From Wylensekiella montiformis (GTDB taxonomy: Bacteria > Bacillota > Negativicutes > Selenomonadales > Selenomonadaceae), in contig NZ_VUNL01000005.1 in NCBI RefSeq assembly GCF_009697385.1, positions 1 to 64,000 of the forward strand: DNA of 64,000 nt. The letters are read 5' to 3'. The notes below the pieces were generated by a model. It was given only the letters and a program-made list of their open reading frames with translations, made no database searches and was not told where the DNA came from. Position numbers and translations under genes: made by a program. Below are positions 34,456-42,369 of this stretch, piece after piece; the stretch's first letter is position 1; the number at the start of each line of letters is the position of its first letter.

Positions 34456-34785
34456 ATGAGGGAAAAGATATTCGAATATGTAAAAAAGAAATATGGCACA
34501 GAGCCGGATTATCCATTTAGATCGGGAAGAACACCGATTACATATCCCGTTCTCCGGCACGAAGATAATCGAAAGATTTTTGTGCTTTTCATGGATGCAC
34601 CAATGGATAAGCTGGGGCTGGACGGTACGGAGCGTGTCGATATCATCAATGTAAAAATGGGTGATCCACTTCTTGCCGATATGTTGTTAAATGCAAGGTC
34701 ACGAAAACAGATAGTCCTTGTGGTATGCGAGATACATCTGCACGGTACAGATGGGCAGGCGGCTTTTAGCGGGAATGAGCCATAA
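34456..34785 (+). pseudogene. MmcQ/YjbR family protein, C-terminus replaced
   Basis: The first ~80 codons match the YjbR family (FEYVKKKYGTEPDYPF, KIFVLFMDAPMDKLGL, KMGDPLLADMLL). After DMLL, where relatives continue with a GYHMNK-type strand and helix, the sequence becomes unrelated, so the last quarter is lost. The change coincides with the start of other fragments downstream. Confidence 0.72.
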
Positions 34786-35380
34786 GCTGAATGTCTTATG
34801 TGACCATTACGGTATCTGCCTTGACCATCACAAGGCGGACAGCGACAGCCGTGCCTGTGCAGCAATACTGCTGCGATATTTGGTGGACGGAGCAGATATA
34901 CGGCAGTTCATCAGAACCTGTTCGTTTCTTCTTGACCTGCCGTTCAAGCATAAGGGAATCATGTGCGCACCATTCATCGGTTCCGTCAGTATTGGAAAAT
35001 ACCTGCCATCGGGACAGATAGAGCAGGTGCTCTGTGACGGGGAGAATTACGGTGGTGCAAGACCTTGTTATTATGAATGGGTAAAATCTCTTCGAGACGA
35101 ATGTGTGGAATACAATGTAACTTTTGTTTTTTGCGGCACCGGACGAAGACTTGTGAAAGACGGCAAACTTTATAAACTGGAGGGCGGCGTTCAGACAGAA
35201 CAGGCATATAAGTCCGGATTAAGTTATCAGGGGAAATCAATTGATTTTAAGCTCACGGATGCCTGGGGATATCCCATAGCGGCGGACGATCTGTATGTAC
35301 CCTATTTCGGAGAACGCTGCCAAAGCTGCGGAATGAGAATGATCTGCAATGGTTGCAGCAGATGCGGTAAGTGTTTATAG
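34775..35380 (+). pseudogene. Chimeric remnant: DnaQ-type exonuclease tail joined to a DUF5131 (phage Gp37/Gp68) tail
   Basis: The first ~55 codons look like the end of a DnaQ/PolC-type 3'-5' exonuclease (HKLNVLCDHYGICLDHH, DSRACAAILLRYL; ExoIII His-x4-Asp). At about 34940 it switches to the C-terminal half of a DUF5131 protein (LPFKHKGIMCAPFIG, GENYGGARPCYYEWVKSLRDEC, then the Cys-rich tail with CQSCGMR and CNGCSRCGKC). Each part lacks its own N-terminal domain. The frame is open, but the junction appears accidental. Confidence 0.65.
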
Positions 35381-35392
35381 GAGGAGAATATT

Positions 35393-35803
35393 ATGCGGCA
35401 CGAATGCAAAATAACAGTTCTGGAAACAAAATGCTTCACGGAGCTACAGGAAAAATATCTGGCTGATCCGAAATCCGGACCGTGTCCGTTTTTCAAACTC
35501 GGCGATACATTCCTTCTTAAGCGTACACCGAAACAAGATGACTTCTACCATCTGATGGACGGTAAGTTCTGCGGAGAAGCATGGGATGCTGTCAGCAGAT
35601 ATGTTTACACCGCTTTGCAGGGCGGCTCTATCATGAAAGGCTGGACAAATGACAACCGAATGATGATAGCCTGCTGCAACGATGGGACACGGCCTGTGAT
35701 TTTCAAGATCGAACGGATTGACATACCTGAGAATGATAAGGAACAGGGGTGGCTGGCGAAGCAGAATTTTAGAAACACGGCAAAGAATGCCTATACTGGC
35801 TGA
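35393..35803 (+). CDS. TIGR04076 family protein
   Basis: This 136-residue protein opens with CKITVLETKCFTELQEKYL and CPFFKLGDTF and contains FCGEAWDAVSRYVYTALQGGSI, the pattern of the uncharacterised TIGR04076 family often found near radical SAM and redox genes. ATG 35393 follows AGGAGGAG. The function is unknown. Confidence 0.78.
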   Translation: MRHECKITVLETKCFTELQEKYLADPKSGPCPFFKLGDTFLLKRTPKQDDFYHLMDGKFCGEAWDAVSRYVYTALQGGSIMKGWTNDNRMMIACCNDGTRPVIFKIERIDIPENDKEQGWLAKQNFRNTAKNAYTG

Positions 35804-35828
35804 TATATTTTTATTTATTGTTGAATCG

Positions 35829-35861
35829 AACATCTCCGTAGAAGAGATGCTCTTTTTTTTT
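35829..35861 (+). terminator. Rho-independent terminator
   Basis: Stem GAACATCTC / GAGATGCTC (one mismatch) followed by nine T residues. Confidence 0.8.
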
Positions 35862-35953
35862 GTTATGGGTAATTATAACTACAATATTCAAAATGACAAG
35901 ATTTTCTAATCTGAGAATTGGGGGGGTTATGTAGTCTTGCCTGCGGCAAGGTT

Positions 35954-35992
35954 ACATTTTTGAACCCGTCCATCCTATTTTGAACCCGTCAG
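35954..35992 (+). repeat. Tandem pair TTTTGAACCCGTC
   Basis: The 13-mer TTTTGAACCCGTC occurs twice, 24 bp apart, just outside the IS3 left end. It may be the end of another, lost insertion sequence. The rest of 35862-36016 is AT-rich with no gene seen. Confidence 0.5.
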
Positions 35993-36139
35993 AGTGTAAA
36001 AATAAAATTGTATCAATGAAGTGGTAAACTAAAATTGGACACGGAGGGGGTAATTTTTGGACATACGGTGTATACTGTACGGATAGTACGAAATTAATTA
36101 TCGGACAGAAATTCTCCCTCACAGGACAGGAGGTTTGCC

Positions 36140-36490
36140 GTGAAGTACACAAAAGAACAGAGATTGGACATTGGCCGCCGCATTTACGACGGCGAAATCA
36201 GCCGGTATGAAGCTGCAGAGGAATACGGTATCAATGAGCAGACGGCACGGAATTACATGAGAATGTACCGGGATGCCAACCAGTTGCCGCCCAAGCAGGG
36301 ACGAAGAAGCATCTGTGCGCCCTCGTTCAAGAAAGCTCCGGCAGAGCTGGATGAACTGAAGGCGATGACAAAGGAAGAACTTATCCAGGAACTAATCAAG
36401 GCCAAGATAACCGAGGCACGGCTAAAAAAAGGCTACGAGGTGAAGAGGGATGGTACTGTAATTCTGTACGGCAACAAGATTATCAAGTAA
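36140..36490 (+). CDS. IS3 family transposase OrfA
   Basis: This 116-residue protein has an N-terminal helix-turn-helix (~5-45; YTKEQRLDIGRRIYDGE, YGINEQTARNYMRMYR) for end binding and a C-terminal coiled segment (~70-100). GTG 36140 follows AGGAGG. A run of seven A within its last third allows slippage into OrfB. Confidence 0.9.
   Translation: MKYTKEQRLDIGRRIYDGEISRYEAAEEYGINEQTARNYMRMYRDANQLPPKQGRRSICAPSFKKAPAELDELKAMTKEELIQELIKAKITEARLKKGYEVKRDGTVILYGNKIIK
36424..36430 (+). other. Programmed -1 frameshift signal
   Basis: Seven A residues sit in the zero frame as A AAA AAA before G. After a -1 slip, the frame runs without a stop through 36431-36492 into OrfB, yielding an OrfAB fusion transposase as in other IS3 elements. 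This was checked by translating the shifted frame. Confidence 0.85.
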
Positions 36491-36492
36491 TC

Positions 36493-37347
36493 ATGGAACT
36501 ATCCGGAGAAATTCCGGTGAAGCTTCTTTGCAAGACAATGGGCATCCAGAGGAGCAGTTTCTACGCTTGGGAAAAACATCTTTCTCAGCCGTCGGGCAAA
36601 GAAAAGCGCCTTTTGAGCAACGTCCTGCTGTTCCAGGAGTACCATTGGAAGTATCCATCGCACGGCTATCGCTGGCTGAACGTCAAGATACGGTTGGACA
36701 AAGAGATTGTCCTGTCCGATCCCTATGCCCACAAATGCTGTAGGATTGCGGGAATTAAGAGCAAATCCAAGCACTACAGGTACAAGAAGGCTGGCGATCC
36801 AGCGCGGATATTTCCCAACCTGCTCATGTCTGAAATGCAGATCGATGGGCCAATGCAGTGCATCGTGAGTGATATGACCGCTTTTTATGTGAAAGGCATC
36901 TACCATGAACTGACTCTTTATATGGATCTATGGAACAATGAGATTGTCAGTCATTCCCTCTCTGCAAAACGCGGTGATCGCATGACTTACATCAGCGGAC
37001 TGGAAAATCTGATTGAGTGGCAAAAACGGCATCCGGAGCACCAAATGGTTCTCCATTCTGACCAGGGATCGGTCTACGCCTCCAAAGCCTACAACGAGCT
37101 GTTGCCCATGTACGGCATCACCCGATCCATGTCACGTGCCGGGACCCCCACAGACAATGCCGCTATGGAGTCCATCAATGGATGGATCAAGGCGGAGCTG
37201 TTCATGGACTTGCATGTGACCGGCGAGAAACCGGTCAAGGAAGAGGTGGATGACTACATTCTTTTCTTCAATGAACAGAGGCCAGCCTATTCCTTAGGCT
37301 ACCTGACGCCGAAGCAGTATCGGGAACGTCACACGCCCATCTGCTGA
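36493..37347 (+). CDS. IS3 family transposase OrfB (DDE integrase domain)
   Basis: This 284-residue catalytic half has a CKTMGIQRSSFYAW start, an HTH_21-like region, and the rve/DDE core. Acidic residues lie in VSDMTAFY and HSDQGSVY, with the final Glu in DNAAMESINGWIK (~225). No internal disruption is visible, so the element may still be active. It is normally made as the OrfAB fusion. Confidence 0.92.
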   Translation: MELSGEIPVKLLCKTMGIQRSSFYAWEKHLSQPSGKEKRLLSNVLLFQEYHWKYPSHGYRWLNVKIRLDKEIVLSDPYAHKCCRIAGIKSKSKHYRYKKAGDPARIFPNLLMSEMQIDGPMQCIVSDMTAFYVKGIYHELTLYMDLWNNEIVSHSLSAKRGDRMTYISGLENLIEWQKRHPEHQMVLHSDQGSVYASKAYNELLPMYGITRSMSRAGTPTDNAAMESINGWIKAELFMDLHVTGEKPVKEEVDDYILFFNEQRPAYSLGYLTPKQYRERHTPIC

Positions 37348-37510
37348 TCTCGTCTGCATTATCGATGGCATGGTTTGTCTAACAAGCTTGAAGGATGTCA
37401 GAAAAGTTGATGAATCTTGTACAACGATTCGTTTTTTATGCCTGATTTTTTTAGTTTGTGTCCAATTTTTGTTGACAAGTGCAGGCTGATGTAAAACAGA
37501 AGATTGCATG

Positions 37511-37560
37511 AAAAAAAGCCGGTATGGGGCATCGGGAGGGATGTTCTGTACCGGCTTTTT
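37511..37560 (+). terminator. Rho-independent terminator
   Basis: Stem AAAAAGCCGGTA / TACCGGCTTTTT, between the IS and the restriction-modification genes. Confidence 0.88.
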
Positions 37561-37589
37561 ATGTATCATGTAAGGGAAAACCATAAACC

Positions 37590-37623
37590 TTGAATTAATG
37601 AAGAAAACATGATAATATATCAT
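37590..37623 (+). promoter_or_regulatory. Promoter with operator of the restriction-modification operon
   Basis: TTGAAT (37590-37595), a 17-bp spacer and TAATAT (37613-37618). The inverted repeat ATGATA-ATA-TATCAT (37609-37623) covers the -10 element, a good position for autoregulation by the small HTH protein encoded next. Confidence 0.6.
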
Positions 37624-37676
37624 TATGTCGTGATTTTAGAAATGCGTTGAGAATGAATTTAATACGCGGGGTTGCT

Positions 37677-37886
37677 ATGACTGTTAGTTACAATAAATTA
37701 TGGAAAATTCTTATTGACCGCAATATCAATAAGACACAGATGAGACTTATGGCTGGAATAAGTACAAATGTTTTAGCAAAGATGGGGAGAAATGAAACGA
37801 TATCAATGGATTCTCTTTGTAAGATTGCAGAAGCTTTGCATTGTGGCTTAGATGATATTGTTGAAATTTCGTCCACCAAAAAATAA
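37677..37886 (+). CDS. Small XRE-family HTH protein, probable restriction-modification controller
   Basis: This 69-residue protein is almost entirely a Cro/C1-type HTH (LWKILIDRNINKTQMRLMAGIST, MGRNETISMDSLCKIAEAL). ATG 37677 gives the compact version. It lies 19 nt before a methyltransferase and matches the size and location of C proteins that delay endonuclease expression. Like its neighbours it is strongly AT-rich. Confidence 0.85.
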   Translation: MTVSYNKLWKILIDRNINKTQMRLMAGISTNVLAKMGRNETISMDSLCKIAEALHCGLDDIVEISSTKK

Positions 37887-37905
37887 TTTTTATGAGAGGT
37901 CATTC

Positions 37906-40416
37906 ATGTTAAAGAATAAAGAACTCACTTATATAAGCTTATTTAGTTCAGCCGGGGTTGGTTGCTATGGCTTTCAAGAAGAAAACTACCATTGTATTGC
38001 AACAAATGAAATAATAGAAAGACGATTGCAAGTACAAAAATTTAATCATAAATGCGAGTTTGATTCTGGTTATATTGCAGGAGATTTAACAAAACTAGAC
38101 ATAAAAGAGAAAATTTACGAAGAAATGAACAAATGGAAAAAAAGGGGAAATGACAGGGTGGATGTTATTATTGCAACACCACCATGCCAGGGGATTTCTC
38201 TTATCAACCATAAAAAAAATGATAAAGATCTAAACCGAAACAGCTTAGTTATTGAATCGATAGAAATTATAAAAAAAATAAAACCTCGAGTTTTTGTCTT
38301 TGAAAACGTAAAGGGGTTTCAAGAAACTTTTTGCATAACAAAAGATGATAAGGCATTTCGTATCGGTGATTATATAAGAAAAATATTAGGTAAAGATTAT
38401 ATTATAACTGGTAGAGTATTAAATTTCATGAATTATGGAGCCAATTCTTCTCGGACAAGAACTTTGGTAGTGGGTATTGATAGAGAATATCGCAATATTT
38501 TTACGCCTTATGATGTTTTTCCAAAATTTCAACCAGAAAAAAACCTGAGAATGGTTATAGGCGATTTTCCACCATTATCCTGGGGAGAAATTTGCCCTAA
38601 TGATTTTTATCATGCATTTAGAGTCTATGATGAAAGAATGAGACCTTGGATACATGATTTAAAAGAAGGAGAATGTGCTTTCAATAATGAAGATCCTTTA
38701 AAAAGGCCACATAGGATTATCAATGGGAAATTTGTGGAGAATGTACAAAAAAGCCGTGATAAATATACTAGGCAAAGATGGGATAGGTTTGTTCAATGTG
38801 TACATACGCGGAACGACCAGCTTGCTGCACAAAATACCGTTCATCCTGTTGAAGATAGAGTTTTCTCGATTAGAGAACTAATGGAAATGATGAATGTACC
38901 GAAAATTTTTAAATGGGTTGATAAATCATTAGAAGAATTAAATAATCTTTCGTTAAAGGATAAGCGAGCCGTATACAAAGCAAACGAAATGAACATTCGT
39001 CAATGTTTAGGGGAAGCTGTGCCTACAGTAATTATGCAGCAAATAGCGGCAAATATATCTAAAGAACTTGAACACAGAAAAGTAGGAAGTGTAGCCATTA
39101 ATAAGTTCATTAGTAAATATTCTTTAAATTCAAAAGAAATGTTAGAAAATTTCATTACGGAGAATCCTGAACATCTAGCGCTTCCTGAGTTACAAAGAAT
39201 TGTTGAATTGTGCAATGCTAAGCGGGATGAAAACGCGGCTTATTATACCAATAAGTTTATCGTAAATGAAATCATGGATATTTTGCCTGACTTTAAGAAA
39301 GATACTATTCATGTAATTGAACCATCAGTGGGAGCAGGGAATTTCATTCCTTTTTTGATTAAGCGATATGAGGATAAGACCAGTGTTATTATAGATGTGG
39401 TTGATATAGATGGATTCAGTATCAATACGTTAAATCTCTTGCTTAAATATATTAATATTCCTGATAACTTTAAAATAAATATAATTAACGATGACTTTCT
39501 AACAATGAGAACGCCGAAGTGTTATGATTTGGCGATAGGGAATCCACCATATTCAAAAATAAAACAACCATCCCATGAACTGAAAGCTGTGTTAATGAAA
39601 AATATAAATAAAGTAACTAAAAATCTTTCAGAAATTTTTCTAGAAAAATGCCTTCGTATTGCAGATTGTACAGCATTGGTTTTAAATAAAACATTACTTT
39701 CATCTTCTGAGTTTGATTCGACAAGAAACTTATTACGTAAAATGAGAATATCTAACATTATCGATTTTGGAAGATACGGGTTTACAGGGCTTTCAATAGA
39801 GACAATGTGCATTATGATATGGCCTAAATTAAGACCCAAAGATACGCTTGTATATAACATGAAATATAATTTCAGAATGAGACAACAACAAGCAAAAATT
39901 ACGGATGAAAAATTCCCCTATTTCTTAATTTACCGGAATGATGATTTCGATAAAGTTGCTAATGAGCTTCAGTTTGGGGTTTTTAATGTAGTACGAGACC
40001 GTCAAATAACGAAGAAAAACACGACTCAAATTCCTAAGCCTGGATTTATAAGAGTTATAAAGGCTCGCAACATAAAGGATGACGGAACAATTGAAAATAT
40101 TCAAGGTTATGATACATACATAGCACCTGATATATGCGAAAAACTATCCATAAGTCGGTATTTGAATGACGTGTCAATATACCTAACACCTAATATGACA
40201 TACAACCCACGTGTAATCCGCAATGTACCCAATACAATTCCAGATGGGTCAGTGGCGGTCCTTATACCGAAAGAAAAAATACATCTATCGCAAGAGCAAT
40301 TAAATTTTTTTTCAAGCGATGAATACAGGAAATTCTATAAGATCGCACGCAATCTTTCAACACAATCAATAAATGTTGATGCAAACAGCGTTTTTTTCTA
40401 TGGGGTGAAAAAATGA
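37906..40416 (+). CDS. Fused DNA methyltransferase: N-terminal cytosine-C5 domain, C-terminal adenine-N6 domain
   Basis: This 836-residue protein carries two complete methyltransferases. Residues 1-~400 are a C5-cytosine enzyme: motif I FSSAGVG (13-19), PPCQG (92-96, catalytic Cys94), ENVKGF (133-138), NYGANSSRTR (176-185), a target-recognition region (~190-315), the motif IX-like RVFSIRELMEMM (~318-329) and GEAVP (369-373). Residues ~430-836 are an adenine-N6 enzyme with IEPSVGAGNF (471-480) and NPPY (546-549), plus a C-terminal recognition part. Methylating C and A in one polypeptide fits an asymmetric target, as in the Alw26I/Eco31I/Esp3I group. Base composition is about one third GC, unlike the host. 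The endonuclease start overlaps its stop. Confidence 0.93.
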   Translation: MLKNKELTYISLFSSAGVGCYGFQEENYHCIATNEIIERRLQVQKFNHKCEFDSGYIAGDLTKLDIKEKIYEEMNKWKKRGNDRVDVIIATPPCQGISLINHKKNDKDLNRNSLVIESIEIIKKIKPRVFVFENVKGFQETFCITKDDKAFRIGDYIRKILGKDYIITGRVLNFMNYGANSSRTRTLVVGIDREYRNIFTPYDVFPKFQPEKNLRMVIGDFPPLSWGEICPNDFYHAFRVYDERMRPWIHDLKEGECAFNNEDPLKRPHRIINGKFVENVQKSRDKYTRQRWDRFVQCVHTRNDQLAAQNTVHPVEDRVFSIRELMEMMNVPKIFKWVDKSLEELNNLSLKDKRAVYKANEMNIRQCLGEAVPTVIMQQIAANISKELEHRKVGSVAINKFISKYSLNSKEMLENFITENPEHLALPELQRIVELCNAKRDENAAYYTNKFIVNEIMDILPDFKKDTIHVIEPSVGAGNFIPFLIKRYEDKTSVIIDVVDIDGFSINTLNLLLKYINIPDNFKINIINDDFLTMRTPKCYDLAIGNPPYSKIKQPSHELKAVLMKNINKVTKNLSEIFLEKCLRIADCTALVLNKTLLSSSEFDSTRNLLRKMRISNIIDFGRYGFTGLSIETMCIMIWPKLRPKDTLVYNMKYNFRMRQQQAKITDEKFPYFLIYRNDDFDKVANELQFGVFNVVRDRQITKKNTTQIPKPGFIRVIKARNIKDDGTIENIQGYDTYIAPDICEKLSISRYLNDVSIYLTPNMTYNPRVIRNVPNTIPDGSVAVLIPKEKIHLSQEQLNFFSSDEYRKFYKIARNLSTQSINVDANSVFFYGVKK

Positions 40417-41627
40417 CAAACGGATTGATAGAAGAATTTTTAAATCAAAGTGATTATGATATCCGAAAGAGTAAGAATGGTAGATGGATTGACCAGAAGT
40501 GCGCATTTGATGCAGTTTGCTTTGTTGCTGACTGTGTTGTAGATTACCTACATAATGGGGGGACTCAACCTTTTGAGTCTCCAGAAATATGGCATAGTCA
40601 ATACTCTATTGAAAATGTAATGAAACTTTTTGGGAAGCCAAATCCAACTACAAAATCAACACTTGATGAATATAATAAATTTTTTAGGCAGCCATTAAAA
40701 ATGTTGGCGGCTGCTAAAGTCTTAAATGAAGAAAAGAAAGGGATAACGATTCAATTCAGTGTTGCCAATATGGATATACTTGAATATATTGCTTTACGAG
40801 AACGAAACGCATTTGATTTCATATGTTTATATATAGAAAAAACTTTAAAGGATAGTGGACTATGGGATAGTTTTGCATCTTTTTTTGATGAGCAAAACAG
40901 AGATTGGTATGATAAGGTAAAAGATGATTTCACCAGATTTTGTAAACAGTATACACCAATTAATACGACCGTTGAGTCCGGTCGGATATTTAATAAAGTA
41001 TTGAATCAGCTTGCTTGTAAATACCGAAAAAAAGGAACTGAAAGAGGTCGCCTTTCCAAAAATATTATAACTTTTGATAAAATTGTGTATAATAAAACAA
41101 ATTGGTATGACGATTTAACAGGTAAAGATAAAAATGTTGCACGAGGAGATTATAACGGAACAAAAGTTGTAGAAACTCCTGATTATGATTATAAAGTCAA
41201 TCGAGCCATGAAAAATCTGCGGTATTTCATTAACACGTATTTTAATGGCGAACCAGAATTTTTGGATCGTTTTTCAATTGGACAAAAAGCTTCGGCAATT
41301 CATCATATATTCCCTAAAAGTGAATATCCAGAAATTGCAACCTATTTAGAAAACCTGATAGCACTTTCGAGTGCCCAACATATGCAAGAAGCTCACCCTA
41401 ATGGTAACACACGGGCTATAAACAAAAACTTTCAATATCTATTGCTTATCACAAAAACTGACAAAATTAGAAAAAATATTTTAAGAGAAGATGGGGCCCC
41501 GTTAATGTACCATTTTAAAGATTTTATGTTTGTCCTTGATCGGGGGCTTTCAACAGAATATTTTGAAGGACTTCCTGAGGGGGACTATGATGCTGTAATA
41601 AAGGGGATAGAAATAAATTATGAATAA
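40413..41627 (+). CDS. HNH-motif restriction endonuclease
   Basis: This 404-residue protein is translationally coupled to the methyltransferase (ATGA overlap). Near residue 295 it has a beta-beta-alpha/HNH-type site: AIHHIFPKSEYP followed by ENLIALSSAQH and EAHP. The upstream ~290 residues show no recognised domain and probably read the DNA target. Position, coupling and the nuclease motif make it the cognate restriction enzyme. Eco31I-type enzymes also use an HNH site, though I cannot confirm homology. Confidence 0.85.
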   Translation: MTNGLIEEFLNQSDYDIRKSKNGRWIDQKCAFDAVCFVADCVVDYLHNGGTQPFESPEIWHSQYSIENVMKLFGKPNPTTKSTLDEYNKFFRQPLKMLAAAKVLNEEKKGITIQFSVANMDILEYIALRERNAFDFICLYIEKTLKDSGLWDSFASFFDEQNRDWYDKVKDDFTRFCKQYTPINTTVESGRIFNKVLNQLACKYRKKGTERGRLSKNIITFDKIVYNKTNWYDDLTGKDKNVARGDYNGTKVVETPDYDYKVNRAMKNLRYFINTYFNGEPEFLDRFSIGQKASAIHHIFPKSEYPEIATYLENLIALSSAQHMQEAHPNGNTRAINKNFQYLLLITKTDKIRKNILREDGAPLMYHFKDFMFVLDRGLSTEYFEGLPEGDYDAVIKGIEINYE

Positions 41628-41671
41628 TAGTTCTAGGTAGCTTTAATAATAAATCAAATAACATTTCATTA

Positions 41672-41701
41672 ACGGATGCTCATCACGGGCATCCGTTTTT
41701 T
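41672..41701 (+). terminator. Terminator after the restriction-modification operon
   Basis: Stem ACGGATGC / GCATCCGT followed by a T run. Confidence 0.88.
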
Positions 41702-41774
41702 GTCTTTGAAGTACTTAACGATAGCTGTTCTGTCCTATTACTCCTGAAAGCTAAATTTTCAGGAGGTGTCCATC

Positions 41775-42167
41775 ATGACGGACGAACAGAAACAACAGAT
41801 CATTGCCCTACGCCGGGATGGGGCTGGGTATGGCAGTATTGCGGCGCGGCTCCAGATTTCCATCAATACGGTGAAGTCGTTCTGCCGACGGCACAGCCTG
41901 GCTGCCAGTACAGCGGGGGCAGTCTGTGAGCAGTGCGGAAAGCCGATTGAACAGAATCCGGGACGGAAGCGGAAAAGGTTCTGCTGCGATGCCTGCCGGA
42001 ATAAGTGGTGGAATGCACATCTGGCGCTGGTGAAGCGGAAGGCAGTCTACAACTATACCTGTCCGGCTTGCGGGAAGGAATTCACCGTCTATGGCAACAG
42101 CCATCGGAAGTCCTGCTCCCACGCATGCTATATTGCATACCGGTTCGGAGGTGTCCGCCATGGATAA
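41775..42167 (+). CDS. HTH and zinc-ribbon protein of integrative elements
   Basis: This 130-residue protein begins with a sigma-like HTH (IIALRRDGAGYGSIAARLQISINTVKSFC, ~7-35). Two Cys-rich ribbons follow (CEQCGKP ... CCDAC and CPACGKEF ... CSHAC). Proteins of this make-up commonly precede SHOCT-like and serine-recombinase genes in Firmicute integrative elements. ATG 41775 follows AGGAGG. The exact role is unknown. Confidence 0.7.
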   Translation: MTDEQKQQIIALRRDGAGYGSIAARLQISINTVKSFCRRHSLAASTAGAVCEQCGKPIEQNPGRKRKRFCCDACRNKWWNAHLALVKRKAVYNYTCPACGKEFTVYGNSHRKSCSHACYIAYRFGGVRHG

Positions 42168-42321
42168 GAGGTCGTTTCAAAATGAAACAGCTTTCCAGAT
42201 GGCGATGTATCTGGCAAGGCGGATGCTGGCCGAAAAGCTCATCACCGGGAAGGAGTACCGGGACTTCGAGCAGGAGATGCTTCGCCGCTATAAGCCTTTT
42301 TCCGGGGACTTATACACTTGA
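42160..42321 (+). CDS. Small SHOCT-like protein
   Basis: This 53-residue protein starts at ATG 42160, overlapping the end of the previous gene. The segment AMYLARRMLAEKLITGKEY and the following DFEQEMLRRYKP resemble SHOCT domains seen beside recombinases in mobile elements. The function is unknown. Confidence 0.6.
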   Translation: MDKRSFQNETAFQMAMYLARRMLAEKLITGKEYRDFEQEMLRRYKPFSGDLYT

Positions 42322-42369
42322 TAATTGTATCAAACAGAGTGATATATAGTGTCGAAAGGAGCTGATTCT

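Larger units (their letters stand above)
36017..37483 (+). mobile_element. IS3-family insertion sequence, complete
   Basis: This 1467-bp element starts TGAAGTGG and ends in AAGTGCA. The imperfect 26-bp terminal inverted repeats (21 of 26 matching, sharing AAAATTGGACAC) lie at 36017-36042 and 37458-37483. It holds two overlapping-phase transposase frames. No target-site duplication is evident: the flanks read TCAA on the left and GGCT on the right, suggesting an old insertion or later rearrangement. Confidence 0.9.
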
